From NCBI RefSeq assembly GCF_023065955.2, contig NW_026622841.1, positions 23,371,501 through 23,435,500 of the forward strand: a DNA stretch of 64,000 bases, in the 5' to 3' direction. The notes under the pieces were generated by a model, which had not been told where the DNA came from, searched no databases, and saw nothing but the letters and a program-made list of their open reading frames with translations. Position 1 is the first letter of the stretch. Each line of letters opens with the position of its first letter. Of this stretch, positions 25,580-37,989 are shown one piece after another. Origin of the DNA: Ursus arctos. Its lineage: Eukaryota; Chordata; Mammalia; Carnivora; Ursidae. Made by a program: the position numbers and the translations under genes.

Positions 25580-26650
25580 TCCAGTCTCCTTATAGGTTAA
25601 CCGTGTGATTTAGGGTAGGAGCTGGCCACACCTCAGGGTAGGAGGTAGCCTCAGATCCCATAGGTAAGGGCTCAGTCCCCCAAGACTGCCCCCATTTCAG
25701 AACCTAATCACAGGTCTCAGGTTGTCATCTGAACTTCTGATTGGTTATCAGTTGGAGTTCCCATGACCCTCTCTTTGGGTTTGATAATTTGCTAGAAGGT
25801 ATCACAGAACTTAAGGAAGCATTCACTGGTTTGTTATAAAGGATCTAATAAAGGATACAGATAAAGAGCTAGATAGAGTACACTGTGGAGGGGTCCTGAG
25901 CCCAGGAGCTTCTGTCCTCACAGTTGGGCTGCATCACTCTTCACGTGGCTGTGTTCATCAATCTGGACGCTCTTTGAACCCTGTGCTTTATGGGTTTTTA
26001 TGGAAGCTTCATCATGTTGGTGTAATTCCATTTCCACTCCTCCCTTTTCCTCTCTGGAAAATGGAAAAGGAGGCAAAAGTTCCAAGCTCCTAATCATGGC
26101 TTTGTCTTTATGCACCAGCCCCCACCCAGGATTCCATCAAGAATCTCTTCATTAGTTTAAGAAAAAAAAATTTTTTTGCTCTCACCCCAAAAATTCAAGG
26201 GATTTGGAAGCTGTGTCAGACACTGAGTATCTGAGTTTGAGGAGCTTTGTGTCAGGAGCCAGGGTCAAAGACCAAGTATCAGGTACTAGGGGGCAGAAAC
26301 CAATATAGATCTTTATTACTTCGGAGAAGTCCATCATACTTAATGAGCCCCAATAAAAACTCTGAAAGCTGAGGCTGAGGCGACCTTCCCTGGGTGACTG
26401 AGTTCAGGATGTATTGTCACACACTGATGCCAGGAATGTGGCACAGTTGGTATTTCTCTGAACTCTGCGCACGTCTCTTCCTTTGGCTGATCTGTGTGTC
26501 CTTCCCTCGTGAGAAAGTAGCCGTGGGGATCATAGCTGTCAGTGAGTTCTGCTCGTGAATTGCTGAACCCGAGGAGCCCTGAGCTCGGGACTGCCGTCTG
26601 AAGTGAGGGTGGTCAAGTGGACAGTGTGCCCTCTAGTTGGACAGTTGGCC
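25580..26650. repeat. Possible ancient LTR-type repeat remnants
   Basis: The order of short phrases (AGGTATCACAGAACTTAAGG, AACCAATATAGATCTTTATT, CCCCAATAAAAACTCTG, then a 'ttcctttggctgatct' stretch) resembles old LTR elements that carry an AATAAA signal. I cannot assign the family and see no internal gag, pol or env. Half of the stretch may be unrelated DNA. Confidence 0.3.
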
Positions 26651-27874
26651 CTAACTCTTAGCACTACCCCTTCCCCTTCATGACTCTTGAGTTCATTAGA
26701 TCCTCTTCCTACTCCTCTGCTGAAAGGAAAGAAACGGTTTCCATTCCTTTGAAGACTGTGTGCCAGGTTGATCATAAGTGGAGAGAAGAAGGACTGAAAA
26801 TAATTTTTTGTGGGCTTAGAGGATTTCCATCCTATAGTGGGTGTGCAGATAGACATCCCCACAAGGTCAGATCTTCTGTGGAACTATGAGCCCCGTATGA
26901 GAAAGTTTACCTTCGTGTTGCTCAACACCCCGATAACTGGAAACTTCCATCTCCAGTCAAAAATTCCTGTGCACGGAGGCATCCATTTGGCTTTCTTCTC
27001 TGTTCACCCACTTTGCCCCGTGTTTGGGAAGAGTTGCTCTTCGTTAAAGAGATCACACGTGGTGGTCTTGGGTATGGTGCAATAACAAGCAAGCAGCCAC
27101 TGATTTTTCCCAAAAGGGTAACTAACGAGGATAGCCTAGAGCAAGCAGCATAGAGTCATTGTAAATCTTCTGTCTAGACTCAAACATGAAATTGTTGGAT
27201 CTCTTCCAATTATAGGGAGTTTTAAAGAATGACCCAAATGTTACACGTAGCAAATGACAGAAGTGTGAAATTATCATCCAATTTATGTTGATGCCTCTTT
27301 GTTAATAGTTAAGCTGATTAGTTTTTTAGGTTCTCCACCCCCCCCGCACCCCATAAGGTGGTTAGAACTTTAAAAAATGGAACTTGCTGGATTATGCTTT
27401 TCTGATAAGTTGAAGAATTCATGCTCATCAGCTATGGTGTTTAATAGATGGATTAAACTTGTTTGTAGAATACGTTGATGGAAGCAGTTGAAGGAGCTGT
27501 GCAAAGCTGTGGTGGGGGTGAGCAATGGATGTGGGGAGCAGTATGTCTTACGTGGGGTCCCCCACTTGCCTTGGAGTGAGGACACTTGCCTAGATGTGAC
27601 TAGCATGGTTCCTCACTTAAATCCGAGGCCCTTGTTACTGATGGTGCCTGTAGAGCCACGTACTGGGCAGTGTGGGGTCAGAAAAGGCTGGCGGCACTGT
27701 TCTCAAGGCGCTTCCTTTGCTCACCTCCATCTTCTGCATGGACAGCCTGTAACTTGGTTGTACCCAGATCAGGACCGTGAAGGAAGCCAATGCTGAACAT
27801 GCCAGTAACGCGAAAGCCAAGGGTCTTGCTTAAGGGCTTATTTAGAATTTTAGTCATTAGAACAAAAGTAAATT

Positions 27875-28095
27875 TGGAAATCTACATTTTTTTTTTAAAG
27901 ATTTTATTTATTTATTTGACAGAGACAGCCAGCGAGAGAGGGAACACAAGCAGGGGGAGTGGGAGAGGAAGAAGCAGGCTCCCAGCAGAGAAGCCTGATG
28001 TGGGGCTTGATCCCAGAACGCCGGGATCACGCCCTGAGCCGAAGGCAGACGCTTAACGACGGTGCCACCCAGGCGCCCCTGGAAATCTACATTTT
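27875..28095 (-). repeat. SINEC with perfect 16-bp target-site duplication
   Basis: Body 27891-28079: TTTAAAGATTTTATTTATTT, GACAGAGACAGCCAGCGAGA, AGCAGGCTCCCAGCAGAGAA, then the head complement ending CCAGGCGCCCC. TGGAAATCTACATTTT flanks it exactly at 27875-27890 and 28080-28095. A good candidate for a lineage-specific insertion. Confidence 0.97.
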
Positions 28096-30044
28096 GGTGT
28101 TCACAGATCACTTTGGGGGAACCTAGGGCAGGAGCCTATAATCTGCTAAGGTCCGGACCAAGGGATTTTTTTTTTTTTTCCTGGCTCCAGTTGAGCCTCC
28201 TTTTCTAGTATGGTTGTGTGGTTGTGTCCCCTTACTGTGCACCATGCAAAGTGAGGAAAGAGCCCTAGCTAGAACTGTGATCCCTCTCTACACTATGTAC
28301 CCTTGGAACTGGCACTGTCTCCAGGAAGAATGAGCACAGGGATGCTGAGAATGGGTTCTCTAATGGCCTATGGACCTAAATATCTCCCGTACTCTGGCCT
28401 GCCCAAAGTGCTGCTGAAAATTCCTCAAACCAGCTAAATGTTTTTAACATTATTCTAGACCAGTTGCTTGGGCAGTGTTACTAGGAATTTATTAACATTC
28501 ATTAACCTGTTTATTGGTGGAGAACAGGGTCCTGGGAAAATGGAAAATGGGTGGTATCTTTCGAGGGTGAAAGTTGTGGGTCCACCCCGAGTGGCCCATC
28601 TCATGGGGGATGGTGGCGCAAGGCCCCCTGCCCAGGAGACCCTGGACCTTACTGCTGAGAACAGATCTCCCAGGCCTATGAATGTTCATCTCCAAGGGAG
28701 GATGGCTGGGCTCAGGTACTCAATAAATACATCAAAACAAGTACAGGGAAATTTTGGTTCTACTTCCTGGTGGTTCAGAGGAATAGGTTCTTTTTGCAGA
28801 TAGCTGAGGGTTCAACTATATAAGCACCAAAGTGCTTCATAAGTGATTTTTGGAGGATCTACCAAATAGAGGCGAGTGAGCATAATTCCACTGTATTTTC
28901 TTAGACTGGGGAGTCACCAAAAAACTAGTAATTCAATGTGGTCTATTATGGGATTCTGTCAGGGTCTGATGATCTGGTGTGGGCCTTTTTTTCCCTTTTT
29001 TAAATGAAACCAGAATAGTGTAGCACTCTATTCTTGGACCGTTCTTTAATTTCCTCTTTCCTGAACTGCCCGCTGCTACAGGCTGTGTTTCTGCTTGAAG
29101 CAGCGTGGCTCATGCTGGCTGCTCCCCCTTTGCTCCTTGTGAGTGTATTTCACGTGTTCCCTTTTCATCCACAGCTCCTTGCCATGATCACTTTCTTTCC
29201 TGGGTGGGAAAGATGGCAGCAATGCCAAATACTCCAATCTCTTTGTTGTGGGAATTGAAATGACCATCCTTCAGCTTCATTATGGAAAACCTTGCTTTTA
29301 ACAGTTACGGATTACTAAGTCATGTTTCGAAATGTGCATTTGTTTTTCATGTCTCCAGAGGTAACTTACAAACTGACAGAGCTGCCATAGACTTTGGACA
29401 ATAATCTATGCAACTTCCTCATTTCTAGCTGAGAAAACGGAGGCCCGGATGGAGAAGGACAGAACAAGGCCTTGTCTGTGCTCCTTCGTGTCCTTATCAG
29501 TTGAGGTCATTCTGTTATGTGGGGGCTACTCTAAAGGTGGGGTCTCTATCTTAGTCATCTTGGGTCTCTGGTGCTTTGGACAGTGCTGGCATATAGCAGG
29601 TGGTGAAATGTTTATTGAAAACATCAACAGAGTGTGGATTTTTCCCTTTTGGGAGATGGGACTGAGAATCCTCCATATCAGTGGTGTGTTTACCGCAAAA
29701 GCTTTCGATTGATGAACTGGGCTTGTGGTCACTGTGGTGTTTTTTTTTTGTTTTTTGTTTTTTGTTTTTTTAATAATCGCTTGAAACTTGTTACCCTGAA
29801 TTAGCTCATTCAAAAGTACTGGAACCCTCATTATGGTCAACAGTATCTTCAAGAGGCTACAAGAGACATTAAGGTAAGAATTAGCCTTTCTCCCAAAGGG
29901 TTTTATGTATTGGGCAGATAAGCTGTTGACACCAATCACTATAATATGAGTCCTTCTGACAGGGCCTATGAATATTTTGGCAACTCAATACAGAGAGATC
30001 ATGGTGGAGTTGGTTGGTTAGATGTTCCGTGGAACTAATAGTAA
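28096..30044. other. Unclassified non-coding DNA
   Basis: No supported gene. A weak exon-like stretch ends with AAG|GTAAGA at 29874/29875 and is discussed as a finding. A MIR-like trace (GAGAAAACGGAGGCCCGGAT) lies near 29430-29460. Confidence 0.4.
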
Positions 30045-30240
30045 AATACTGAATGCCTACTATGTGCCGGGCACTGTACTGGGATCTGAGGCCATTAGCT
30101 CCTTTGATCTTTGCTATAATTCAAGGCGGGAGGTTGTCTCCTTATTTACATTAGAATTGAAATGAAGATACTACTTCCCCAAAGAGCCACTAAGTGGCAA
30201 GGTTGAGATTTGAACTCTGATGTCTGAGGCTCTGTGTTGT
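30045..30240 (+). repeat. MIR element
   Basis: AATGCCTACTATGTGCCGGG, CACTGTACTGGG, then TGGCAAGGTTGAGATTTGAA and CTCTGATGTCTGAGGCTC follow the MIR order closely. Reads in the sense orientation. Confidence 0.85.
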
Positions 30241-30784
30241 GCCCTTACCTACTCTGGTTGTACTCGGAACTGCATTGCACTCATGTCCCCACGCTGGCCT
30301 TCTGGAACTCCATTTTGAGCTCAGCCTTGGAGTACGATTTAGATTTGAACACCTGAAAATAGGCCAAAGGCCTTCTAAGAAGGGGGACGGGAAGTCAGTA
30401 CAAAAGCCCAGCTGGTGTTTGTGTCTCCCTTGCTAATATTATAGTCCCGACCTCCTCTGATTCTCACGGATATGCATAGGTAGAAGAATAAGAAACCTAG
30501 CTGTCTTTCCAGAGTCTAAAGGCAGGCAGACAGTAATGTGGGTATAAGGCTTTCTCGGCCTCTGAATTTGCTGTTCCAGTCGTGATGGTTACTCTGGTTA
30601 AACAGCAAGAACACAGGAAGGCTTCTCCACGGATGTGCTCTGTGACCTTGGCAACATCACCCGAGTTTTAAAAAAAAAAAAGTCATCGTCTGAAGTTCCT
30701 GGATTAGTGGATCTTGTAAACTCACAGGACTCCAAAGCTCTATCCCTGAGAGGCTGTGTGGTGCTGGGGACAAATCTTTCAGTG

Positions 30785-30935
30785 TGGACTCCGAGGATCT
30801 GCTTTCAAGCTGAGTGACTCTGGGCAAGTGACTTCACCCCTTGATTTCTCACCCATCAAATAGGATAATGAGCATTATCTGTCTCATGGGGTTTTTGTGG
30901 AGATGTAAAGACCTGAAAGGCTCTCTGTAAATTCT
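30785..30935 (+). repeat. MIR element
   Basis: GAGTGACTCTGGGCAAGTGA, CTTCACCCCTTGATTTCTC, AATAGGATAATGAGCATTAT and CATGGGGTTTTTGTGGAGAT match successive parts of the MIR consensus. Confidence 0.85.
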
Positions 30936-31320
30936 AACAGAACGATAAAACTGACTGCTTATAACCTGTGCGGATGGCACACCTAGCACTGGGCAGCGTT
31001 TCCTTCCAAGTTCATGGACGAGGTGTCCAAGGGATTCAATAGCAGTTTCTAGCACTGACAGGATCAAGACATTCAGAAGCTTGCTTTGACAGTAGTGAGA
31101 CTGAGAGTACAGGAATCTCAATTATCTTTAACATCCCCACTTGGGGAATTTTCTGTTTATTCCTTAAACCTAAGTCAGCAAGCAGTTCAAATATAGACAT
31201 TCTCTACTAGGTGGGAATGATCGATCCAAATTTAATGGTTAAGACTGTCAAGTGCAGGGAGGTGGCTTTGGGGCAGCCTGGAATCCCTTCACCTGCTGAG
31301 TGCCAGGTGGTTGAGAGAAT

Positions 31321-31331
31321 AGGTAGGTAGG

Positions 31332-31381
<50 letters not shown>
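31321..31381 (+). repeat. Compound microsatellite (TAGG)n(GT)n
   Basis: About three and a half TAGG units, then roughly 23 uninterrupted GT units to 31381. Pure and long, so length variation between individuals is likely. Confidence 0.95.
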
Positions 31382-31382
<1 letters not shown>

Positions 31383-32199
31383 TGCAAATGGAGTGAAGTC
31401 AGCTTCAAAAAGTGGATTTTTGACAATGACATATTTGATCATAACTCTTGCTTTCTTGGATTATCTGTTATCCTTTCAACATACAATAGATCTTTGAGCT
31501 TCCCCTATACTTTATAGGTTGTCTTGTGGACCCGCCTAGCAACTAGTGTGCCTTGAAAAATCTCAGCAGGCTTCCCTGAAAGGAGAAAAGTGAAACTGGG
31601 AGGAAAGGTGGCCATTTTGATCTCCCCACCGAGTGGAAGAAAATGAGACTTGGCAGATTGTTTCAGGAATATGGGGCAGGATTTTGCTAAAAATTTGGTC
31701 ATGAGTAATAAAGACTGTTCTCTTTTGTCTAGCATGGTATGCAGATTGAGAGGAAGGGGGAGGGCACTGTTGTCTTAGAGGAATGTGTATCTTACCATCA
31801 GGTGAGCAATTCGAAGCAGCCTTCAGAACTTAATTCCAAAGCTCTGGGTCTTTCAGTGACTGTCTTATCTCCTGCAAAGAGGTCGGGAGTGAGCTGCTGT
31901 AGGCATTGATGAATTGATTCAAGCCAACGAGGGAGACGTTCAGGTGATTGAGGAACAGTCTTTCTTCAGAGTTTACGGTGGGAGTGGGAGACAAAACTCC
32001 AGACGAGGACAGTAGGAGGTGCCTCTGGAGTAGCTGTTCCCTTTAGCAGTGGTGGGATTGTCTCCGTCTTGACTTGTGGAGCCCATGCAGCAGACCCAGG
32101 CACGGGACCGGAGGACCCTGGGCCGAAGCGAATGGAGCACGTGTGCAGGAAAGTCTGAAAACCCTGGAAGCTGCTGTGTTTAGTTATCCCCAAATCCCA

Positions 32200-32290
32200 T
32201 TTTTTTTTAAAGTTTTTATTTAAATTCGTTAGTTAACATTGTAATATTAGTTGCAGGTGTACAATAGGGTGTGAATCACTCTTTGCTGAT
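32200..32290 (-). repeat. L1 3'-end fragment, strongly 5'-truncated
   Basis: TTTTTTTTAAAGTTTTTATT followed by ATTCGTTAGTTAACATTG and TTGCAGGTGTACAATAGG resembles the 3' end of carnivore L1s, the same type as at 42108. Only about 80 bp is present. Confidence 0.55.
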
Positions 32291-33016
32291 ACCTTTTCTC
32301 TTCAGCTCGTCCTTTTCAATAACACATTTCTTAGGTAATGAATCGACATATCAAAATTCAAGAGATTAAAATAACTGTGATAGGTTTCCCTTCTGTCTTG
32401 ATCTCCAGTCAGGCCTTTATGTTCTCTGGAAGCAACTGGTATTACCCAGTTCTTGTGGATTTAGAGGGATTTTATATAAAGATAAAATACCTATACATCA
32501 TATAGGTCTCTTTTCTATATTACTCATAAAATACAGATTATATAGGTCTATGTATTTATGGGTAGTATTTATATAGCTACAATTGCACGTATGTATCTCC
32601 CTTATGCCATCCTTGAAAAAAATTTTTCCCCCCAGTTTTGTCATATAACTGACCTATAACTTAGCATGACGTGACAGTTTAAGGCATACAAAATGATCCG
32701 ATGTGCTTAGATATTGTCAAACGACTACCGCAGTGGTTAACGCCTCCATCACTTCACATAATTGTTGTATGGGGTAAGGCTATTTGAGATCTATTCTCTC
32801 AGCAGCTTTCAAGTATATACTATGGTATTAGCTATAATCAGCATGTCGGACATTGGATCCCCGGAAAGGAATCGTGTTCTAACTGGAAGCCACTACCCTT
32901 TGACCAGCATCTCCCTGTTTCTTCCAACCTCCAGCCTCTGGCAGCCACCACTATTCTTAAGAGTTTGGGATTTTTTGGATTCCACATATAAATGATATGG
33001 TAAATGTCACTTCAGA

Positions 33017-33561
33017 TTATGCCACCAGGGCCCACCCACATGTTGCAGATGGCAGAATTTTTCTTACGGCTGAATATTCCATTGTGTGTACACACCACGT
33101 CGTTTTTATCCAGCCCTCCCTTGAGGGACACTTAGGTTGTTTCCATGTCTTGGTCATGGTGAATAATGCTGCAGTGAACACGGGACAGTACAAATAGCTC
33201 TTTGGGATCCTGATTTCATTTCTGTGGGGTCCTGATTTCATTTCTGTGGGGTATGCTCCCAGAAGCGCGAATGCTGGATCCTGTGGTAGTCCTGTTTTTG
33301 ATTTGAGGAATCTGAATGCTTTTTGCCATAGTGGCTGTACCAATTTACCTTGCCCCCACTGGTGCCCAGGAAGATCCCTTTGTCCACATCTTGAGAACAC
33401 TTATCTTTTTGATAATGACCTTTCATTCTAATGAATTTGAGGCAGTACCACATCTTGGTTTTGATTTGCATTTCCCTGATGGTTAATGGTAACTGTTTCA
33501 TGTACCTTTTGGCCATCTGGACGTCGTCTTTGGAAAAACATCTATTCCCTTCTCTTCCCAT
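33017..33561 (-). pseudogene. Remnants of the L1 ORF2 C-terminus
   Basis: Two overlapping broken frames (33017-33400 and 33238-33561) carry recognisable ORF2 C-terminal pieces such as FSKDDVQMAKRYMK, REMQIKT, KLVQPLW, FTAALFTMTKTWKQPKCPS and HTMEYSAV. The Cys/His cluster that normally precedes KLVQPLW is not readable as one frame. This confirms the minus orientation of the surrounding old L1. It is non-functional. Confidence 0.8.
33208..33251. repeat. Perfect 22-bp tandem duplication
   Basis: The unit beginning TCCTGATTTCATTTCTG occurs twice head-to-tail (33208-33229 and 33230-33251) with no mismatch, inside the old L1. Other L1 copies have a single unit at this point, so it arose after insertion. 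Confidence 0.9.
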
Positions 33562-34008
33562 TTTTAGTTGGATTATGGACCTTTTTATTCTTTTGAGCTG
33601 TACGAATTCCTTTTATTTTGGATATTGACCCCTTAACTGATGTCTTATAAATACTTTGTCCGATTTCATAGTTCCCTTTTCATCTTGTTGCTTGTTTCTT
33701 AAGCTGTGCAGAAGCTTTTTAGTTTGATGTAGCCCTGCTTTTATTGCTTGTGTTTTCGGTGTCCCATCCAAAAATTGCCAAGACAAATGTCTAAGGACTT
33801 GCCTTTTAGATTTTCTACCATGTATTTTACAGTTGCAGGTCTTGAAGTCTTGAATCCATTGCGAGTTACATTTTGTGAGTGATGTAATAGAGGTCTCTTC
33901 ATTCTTGTTACCTAGTTTTCCCAATGCAATTGAACAACCTGTCCTTTACCTACTGGGTATTTGCTCCTTGGTCAAGTACCAGTTGACTGTATGTGCAAGG
34001 GTTTATTT

Positions 34009-34238
34009 CTGGGCTCTTAATTCTTTTTTTTTTTAAAGATTTTATTTATTTATTTGACAGAGATAGAGACAGCCAGCGAGAGAGGGAACACAAGCAGGGG
34101 GAGTGGGAGAGGAAGAAGCAGGCTCCTAGCGGAGGAGCCTGATGTGGGGCTCGATCCCATAACGCAGGGATCACGCCCTGAGCCGAAGGCAGACGCTTAA
34201 CCGCTGTGCCACCCAGGCGCCCCTGGGCTCTTAATTCT
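34009..34238 (-). repeat. SINEC with perfect 16-bp target-site duplication
   Basis: Body 34025-34222, inserted in the old L1. CTGGGCTCTTAATTCT is found at 34009-34024 and 34223-34238. The body is consensus-like, with CAGAGATAGAGACAGCCAGC and CCGCTGTGCCACCCAGGCGC, so it is a younger copy. Confidence 0.97.
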
Positions 34239-35775
34239 GTTTATTGATGGGTTTGTTTTATGTCAGTAGTACAGTGTTTTGATTCCTGTAGCATTGTAAT
34301 ATATTTTGAACTCAAGTGTGTGATGCCTCAGGCTTTGTTCTATTTTAAGATTGCTTTGGCTATTTGGTAGTTCCATCTGAACTTTAGGATTGTTTTGTTT
34401 CTGTGGAAAAATGTCATTGGCATATCAACAGGGATTGCATTGAGTCTGTAGATTGCTTTGGGTAGTATGGATATTTTAACAATATTTTTCCAGTCCAAGG
34501 ACACAGGATATCTTTTATTTGTCCTCCGTTTGTTTCATCAGTGTCTCATGGTTTTCAGTGTATAGAACTCTTACCGTCTTGGTTGAACTTATTTCTAACT
34601 TTTTGATGCTACTATGAGCAGGAGTAAAAAGAATTTCTTTCCCATATTAAAAACACAAGTGATTTCTGTGTGTTGCTTTTGTATCCTGCAACTTTATTGA
34701 AACTGTTGACTGGTTGTAATGGCTATGTTGGTGGAATCCTTTGAATTTTCTATACATAAAATCATTTCCTCTGAAAACAAATTTAGTCTCCCTGATGCGG
34801 ATACCTTTTCTTCCTGCCTTGTTACCCCGACAACGACTTCCAGTATCCTGTTGAATAGCAGTGGTGAGAGGGGGCACCCTTGTTTTGTTTCCCGATCTTA
34901 CAGGAAAAGCTTACAGCTTTCCACCGTGGATGATTATAGCTGTGGGTTTGTGGTGTATGGCCTTCATTATGTTGCGGTATGTTCCTTTGTATCTAGTTTG
35001 GGAGCTTTTATCATGAAAGGTGGTTGTATTTTGTCAAATGCTTTTCTACATCTGTTGATAACTTTTCTTTATTAATATGGTGGATCACGCTTACTGACTC
35101 ACGTGTGCTGATCCGTCCTTGCATCCCAGGATAAATTTCACTTGATCACGGTGATCCTTTCAATGTCCTGTTGAGTTTGGTTTGCTTTTAAGATACACCT
35201 CTGTCTTCAAGACCTATTGGACTGTAGTCCTTTCCTAGCAATGTCCTTATCTGGCTTTGGTATCAGGGTAGCGCTGGCCTGCCAAGATTGCTTTGAAAGT
35301 TGCCCTTCTCTTCACTTTCACAGAAGAGTTTGAGAAGAACTGGCTTTAATTCTTCCTTGAATGTTCTGTAGAATTCATCAGTGAAACCATCTGGTCCTGC
35401 GCTTTTTTGGGGGAAGGTTTTTGATTACCACTTCATTCTTCTGAGTTGGTCTGTTCAGGTTTTTTATTCGTGATTCAGTCTTGGTAGTTTGTATGTTTTT
35501 AGGAATTTAACCGTTTCTTTTAGGTTATATAATTTGTTGCTATATAATTGTTTATAGTAGTCTCTTACTCTTTGTATTTTTGTGGGGTCACTTATGTCTC
35601 CTCTTCGATTTCTGGTTTCATTTCAGTTCCCCTCCCCCCACCCCAGTAGAGCTAAAGAATTGTCTACTATTCCCCCACCCCCACCCAAAACCAGCTCTTT
35701 ATTTTTTTTCTATTCCATTCTCTATTCTAGTTCTGCTCTCACCTTCATTTTCTTCTAACATTGGCTTCATTTGTT

Positions 35776-36009
35776 TTTTGTTCATTTTCTTTTTTTTTTT
35801 TTTTTAAATATTTTATTTATTTATTTGACAGAGATAGAGATAGCCAGCGAGAGAGGGAACACAAGCAGGGGGAGTGGGAGAGGAGGAAGCAGGCTCATAG
35901 CAGAAGAGCCTGATGTGGGGCTCGATCCCAGATCGCCAGGATCACGCCCTGAGCCGAAGGCAGACGCTTAACCGCTATGCCACCCAGGCGCCCCTTTTGT
36001 TCATTTTCT
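35776..36009 (-). repeat. SINEC with perfect 15-bp target-site duplication
   Basis: Body 35791-35994: long T-run, AAATATTTTATTTATTTATT, GACAGAGATAGAGATAGCC, and CGCTATGCCACCCAGGCGCC. TTTTGTTCATTTTCT flanks it at 35776-35790 and 35995-36009. The TTTCT|AG junction fits L1-machinery integration. Confidence 0.97.
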
Positions 36010-36082
36010 AGTATTGAGTTAGAAAGTTAAGTCATTTGGGATCATTCTCTTCTCTGAATATAGATGTTTATTGGTATAAACT

Positions 36083-36335
36083 TCTTAGAACTGCTTTTGT
36101 TGGGGCGCCTGGGTGGCTTAGTCAGTTGAGTGTCCAAGTCTTGATTTCAGCTCAGGTCATGATCTCAGGGTTGTGAGACTGAGCCCTGAGTCGAACTCTG
36201 TGCTCAGTGGGGAGTCAGCTTGAGATTTTCTCTCTCCCTCTGCCTCTCTCCCTGCTTGCTCTCACATGCATATGTGCCTTCTCAATCTTTCTCTCTCTTA
36301 AAAAAAAAAAAAAATCTTAGAAAAAACTGCTTTTG
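36083..36335 (+). repeat. SINEC in plus orientation, older subfamily
   Basis: Body 36100-36314 starts TGGGGCGCCTGGGTGGCTTA, continues through GATCTCAGGGTTGTGAG and CTCTCTCCCTCTGCCTCTCT, and ends in an A-run. TCTTAGAACTGCTTTTG at 36083-36099 recurs at 36315-36335 with four extra A residues. The CTCTGCCTC body is the older, dog-like form of the family. Confidence 0.95.
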
Positions 36336-36363
36336 CTGCATCTCCTTCCTTTTGGTATGTTCC

Positions 36364-36530
36364 TTTATTTCAGATGGGGAGGTGCATGAGTGTTTGGAGG
36401 GGAGGGGCAGAGGAAGAAGCAGACTTCCTGCTGAGCAGGGTACCTGATATGGGGCTCGATCCCAGGACCCCGGGGATCATGACCTGAGCCAAAGACAGAT
36501 GCGTAACCGACTGAGCCACCCAGGTGCCCC
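36364..36530 (-). repeat. SINEC, old copy, minus orientation
   Basis: Contains GGGGAGGGGCAGAGGAAGAA, TATGGGGCTCGATCCCAGGA and GACTGAGCCACCCAGGTGCCCC. GTATGTTCCTTT before it and GTATGGTCCCATTT after it may be a decayed target-site duplication. Its tail lacks a clear T-run. Confidence 0.88.
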
Positions 36531-36568
36531 GTATGGTCCCATTTTCATTTGAAGACCTTGATTTCCCC

Positions 36569-36778
36569 TTTTTTTTTTTTTTTTTTTTTTTAAAGATTTT
36601 TTATTTATTTATGTGACAGAGAGACAGCCAGCGAGAGAGGGAACACAAGCAGGGGGAGTGGGAGAGGAAGAAGCAGGCTTCTAGCCGAGGAGCCCGATGT
36701 GGGACTCGATTCCGGAACGCCGGGATCACGCCCTGAGCCGAAGGCAGACGCTTAACGACTGCGCTACCCAGGTGCCCT
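36569..36778 (-). repeat. SINEC, minus orientation
   Basis: Long T-run, AAAGATTTTTTATTTATTTA, GACAGAGAGACAGCCAGCGA, GTGGGACTCGATTCCGGAAC and a head ending CTACCCAGGTGCCCT. The duplication is not clear because the site is pyrimidine-rich on both sides. Confidence 0.93.
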
Positions 36779-37989
36779 CTCCCTTTTTGTTTTTTGATCC
36801 ATGGTAGTTGAGGAATGTTAATTGCCACTTTTGTTAATTTTCTGGTTTGCCTCCTCTCTGTGATTTCTAGTATCATTACATCGTGTTTGGAAAAGGGATT
36901 TGACATGATTTCAGTTGTCTTATATTTGCTAAGACTTGTTCTGTGACCTAATGTATTATCTGTCCTGAAGAATGTTCTGTGTGCAATTGAGAATGTGTAT
37001 TCTGTTGGATGGAATGTTCTGTATATGTTAGGCTGTATGGTCTAAAGTATAGTTTAAGTCTGGGGTTATTTTTTTCCTATGTGGATGATCTATCAATTGT
37101 TGAAAGTAGGTATTAAAGTCCCCCATTATGGTATTGTCTTGTTCTCTCTCCAGATCTGTTAGTGTTTGCTTAATATATTTAGGTGCTTCAGTATTGGATA
37201 GAATTACAATTTATCTTCTTGATAAATTGATCTTTGTCATTATATAATGCCCATCTTGATTTCTTGTTACAGCTTTTGAGTTAGTCTGTATTGTCTGATA
37301 GAAAGTGTAGCTGCCCCTGCTTTCTTTTGGGTTCCATTTTCATGGAATCGCTTTCCACCTTATCACTTGGAGCGTGTGTGTCCTTAAAGCTGAAGGGACT
37401 TTCTTGTAGGCAGCGTATAGTTAGGTCTTAGGCTTTTTATTTTCTTTTTTAAAGACCTTTTATGCTTTTATATTAGAGAATTTAATTCACTTATATTTAG
37501 AGTAATTATTGATCTAGGTAAGGACTTAGTACCATCTTACTGTTGTTTGGGTGTATAGTTTCTTCCTTTCTTACACCTTTTTTGGAATTGATTTTTCTTG
37601 CAGGTATGCTTGGATTCCCTTCTCTTTATCTTTTGTGTATTTGCTGTAGGATTTTGCTTTATGGTTACTATAAGCCTTACATAAAACATGTTATTGATGC
37701 TGATACAAGCTTCAATTACATACAAAAACTCCACCCTTTTACTCTTTTTTTGTTGCCAAAACATACTTTTTTAATATTGTGTATTATTAGAGCTAACACA
37801 CTACCTACTGAGCGGTATTAGAAGTATTCTGAATTTGTCTACCAGGGTGTTGTAGATTTTCATGTTTTGATGTTACTAATTAATAACCTTTCATTTCAGC
37901 TTGAATAACTCCTTTCAGTATTTCTTGTAAGTCAGGTCTAGTGGTGATGAGCTCTTCTTCTTTGTCAGGGAACATCTTTCTTCATTTCT

